Part shown: positions 62,500 through 64,000 of the stretch, piece after piece
How positions within the stretch are numbered: position 1 is the stretch's first letter
How the letters are laid out: the number at the start of each line of letters is the position of its first letter
NCBI GenBank assembly: GCA_046758065.1
Contig: JBHHZM010000001.1
Span: 1-64,000, forward strand
Source: JBHHZM01 sp046758065
GTDB taxonomy: Bacteria; Pseudomonadota; Alphaproteobacteria; JAAXGF01
Reading direction: 5' to 3'
Length of the DNA stretch: 64,000 nt
Notes under the pieces: generated by a model
Told to the model about the DNA's origin: nothing
Database searches by the model: none
Seen by the model: the letters and a program-made list of their open reading frames with translations, nothing else
Made by a program: the position numbers and the translations under genes

Positions 62500-64000
62500 C
62501 TAGATCTCCGGCAATTCCTTGCTCGCACCTTCGGTTTCCTCGCGGAGATCCGAGAGTGCGCGACCGAGAGATTTTGCCGAGGTCTGCCGCCCGGCATTTC
62601 CGCCGGTACGGCGTTTCTTCGGCCGGGCGATGTCCGCAGTGCCCGTGAAGGCGCGGCCGGCCTCGCTCAGTTCGCTGGCGAGCACCACGAACTTTTCGAC
62701 GGTTTCGCGGCTCGCCCGGGCGGCGGCGTTCATCTCGGTGGCGGCGCCCGCGATCACCTTGCCCGCCGCCCCATCGTCATCGAGGACGGTGAGCAGCCGG
62801 TCCTGGGTGTCGACCACTTGGTTGAGAATGGGCGTCACCGACAGTGCGAGGCTTTCGACCACGGTCTGCAGGCCGCTGAAGGCGGCCGACGTCTTGGCCA
62901 GGTCCTTGCCGCTGGTCGCGAGCGCCGCGTTGGTGATCTGTTCGACCCGGTCCAGGGTCTTCTTGACCAACGCATCGAACTGCTTCGAATGCTTGTCGAC
63001 GTCGCGCCCCAGATTGGACGAGAACCGCTTGAGCTGGGCGGCGAGCTGCTTGTTTTCCTTGGCATGCTGGCTGTGCTCCACCTCGATCGCGGCGCGCAGT
63101 TCCTTGGAGAAAGTCTCGGCCTGCGCCGTGATCTGCCGGTTGAGCGTGTCGGCCAACCCGGCGAATGCCTTTTCCACGTCGGTGGCGATCGCGCTCGACG
63201 ATTTGAGCAGCTCGTTGACCTCGCCGAGCTGGTCGCCAAAGCGCGTTTCGAGTTCGCTCACGAACCGCTCCAGGGCCGCGGCGAGAAGCTGCTGCACGCG
63301 CTCGCCTTCGTCCCGGGTCGCCTGGTTGACCGCCTCGGTCAGCAAGGTCATGGGCCGGGCGAGCGCCGCCCGGATCGATGCGCTCAGCGCCTCGGAGGCG
63401 GCGCGGCCCTGGTTCGCAACGGCCTTGACGAGTTTCTCGTTCTCCTTGCCCAGCGCGGTCTTGAGGTCGCTTCCGAGGGTCGCGACCGCGCGTTGCAGAA
63501 CGCCGGCCTCGCTCTCGATCGTCCGGGTCACGGCGTTCAGGTCCGGGGCGTTGCCGCCGAGTCGGAAGAGACCGTCGATGCGACGGCAAATCTCGCCGGT
63601 TTGCTGGTAGCGCAGCGCGACCACGGCGTGATGGACGAAGCCGATTGCTACCGCGAAGCACAGCGCGAGGAACAGCGCGATCAGGCCGCCTTGGGCGCCG
63701 ACGGCGAGTGCGCCGTACGAAACCTCGCCCCATCCCGCGGTCGTGGCGTTCGTCCGCAGATGTTCGAGACCGTCGAGGAGTCCGAAGGCGAGACCGAGCA
63801 CGCCGAGTCCGCACAGGATGGCCGGCAGCCGCCGGAAGAACCAGACGAAGAGCCGCGCATCGACCAGAATCTCCCGGCGGAAATAGGTCGCCGCCGGGAC
63901 GACCGCGCGATAGCGGTCCGCGTCGCGGTGGCCGTCGTTCGGTGCGCTGTCTTCGGCCTGAAGCGTGATGCTGTAATTGGCGGCGAGATCGACGAGTTCA
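62500..64000 (-). CDS. ZorA-like/MotA-like membrane protein with long coiled-coil tail (5'-truncated)
   Basis: The frame is open to the window edge, so the N-terminus is missing; 499 residues are visible. A segment with TYFRREILVDARLFVWFFRRLP leads into a membrane helix (ILCGLGVLGLAFGLLDGL) and, after a loop, a second one (GLIALFLALCFAVAIGFVHHAV). About 330 residues of charged helix rich in Glu, Lys, Ala and Gln follow, and a basic C-terminus. This layout, especially the VPAATYFRREILVDARLF then LP-x-IL-x-GLGVLG order, resembles ZorA, the MotA-like channel of Zorya defence systems. No ZorB-like gene is downstream (galE follows after 11 bases). It could instead be an unrelated MotA/TolQ-family protein. 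Confidence 0.55.
   Translation of the reverse strand, partial: ELVDLAANYSITLQAEDSAPNDGHRDADRYRAVVPAATYFRREILVDARLFVWFFRRLPAILCGLGVLGLAFGLLDGLEHLRTNATTAGWGEVSYGALAVGAQGGLIALFLALCFAVAIGFVHHAVVALRYQQTGEICRRIDGLFRLGGNAPDLNAVTRTIESEAGVLQRAVATLGSDLKTALGKENEKLVKAVANQGRAASEALSASIRAALARPMTLLTEAVNQATRDEGERVQQLLAAALERFVSELETRFGDQLGEVNELLKSSSAIATDVEKAFAGLADTLNRQITAQAETFSKELRAAIEVEHSQHAKENKQLAAQLKRFSSNLGRDVDKHSKQFDALVKKTLDRVEQITNAALATSGKDLAKTSAAFSGLQTVVESLALSVTPILNQVVDTQDRLLTVLDDDGAAGKVIAGAATEMNAAARASRETVEKFVVLASELSEAGRAFTGTADIARPKKRRTGGNAGRQTSAKSLGRALSDLREETEGASKELPEI

Overview
The window reads as a chromosomal segment of a GC-rich alphaproteobacterium, most likely of the Rhodospirillales. Reasons: the order aroA-cmk-rpsA-ihfB-lapA-pyrF/trpFBA-accD-folC, which I recognise from that class; a DivL-type kinase with Tyr in place of the phospho-acceptor His beside ahcY and tsaE; the alphaproteobacterial AddA/AddB pair instead of RecBCD; and an Azospirillum-type phenylpyruvate/indolepyruvate decarboxylase. 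One tRNA gene (Ala, anticodon GGC) is present. There is no rRNA, CRISPR array, intact insertion sequence or prophage.

Layout. (1) 0.3-14.4 kb: ahcY, divL-like, a convergent ferredoxin-NADP reductase, then a tightly coupled run tsaE-amgK-murU-addB-addA (tRNA modification, cell-wall sugar recycling, recombination repair), followed by trxA with its own promoter and terminator. (2) 14.4-16.1 kb: a single-frame fusion of a Cro/XRE-type helix-turn-helix to a glutamine-synthetase-family enzyme, with a perfect palindrome in its promoter. (3) 16.1-28.7 kb, all on the minus strand: aroA, cmk, rpsA, sppA, ihfB, lapA, an ornithine-cyclodeaminase-family gene, pyrF, trpF, trpB, trpA, accD, folC. folC seems to start at CTG. 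(4) 28.8-36.7 kb: a zinc-ribbon protein, tRNA-Ala, a Lon-like protease, a response regulator convergent with an EAL phosphodiesterase, a DmpA-type peptidase and a Sel1-repeat protein. (5) 36.8-42.2 kb: acyl-CoA synthetase, SDR and Ldh-type dehydrogenase, then a TetR regulator whose operator occurs on both sides of its gene and an AhpD-like protein. A 149-bp MITE-like inverted-repeat element follows. (6) 42.2-47.6 kb: a glutamate-synthase-like operon, glxB, a fused glxC-glxD, and a GltD-like flavoprotein carrying an extra C-terminal domain. (7) 47.7-50.5 kb: an AT-richer island with an unrecognised 508-residue protein, a DUF4258-like protein and a frameshifted nuclease-like gene. (8) 50.7-64 kb: ipdC, an MshEN-FecR protein, the PEP-CTERM/exosortase-associated set (sugar transferase, PrsK, PrsR, PrsT), galE, and the 5'-truncated end of a ZorA-like membrane/coiled-coil protein at the right edge.

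How parts connect. Regions 1 and 3 are housekeeping operons. Regions 4 and 8 look like a surface and c-di-GMP control layer: an EAL phosphodiesterase, an MshEN-FecR membrane protein and an exopolysaccharide/PEP-CTERM regulatory chain, with a CRP-like site at a class II position before the sugar transferase. The strongest candidates for undescribed biology are the HTH-glutamine synthetase fusion with its operator, the unknown gene pair in the AT-rich island, and the MshEN-FecR protein. All functional statements come from reading motifs by eye; no database search was run.
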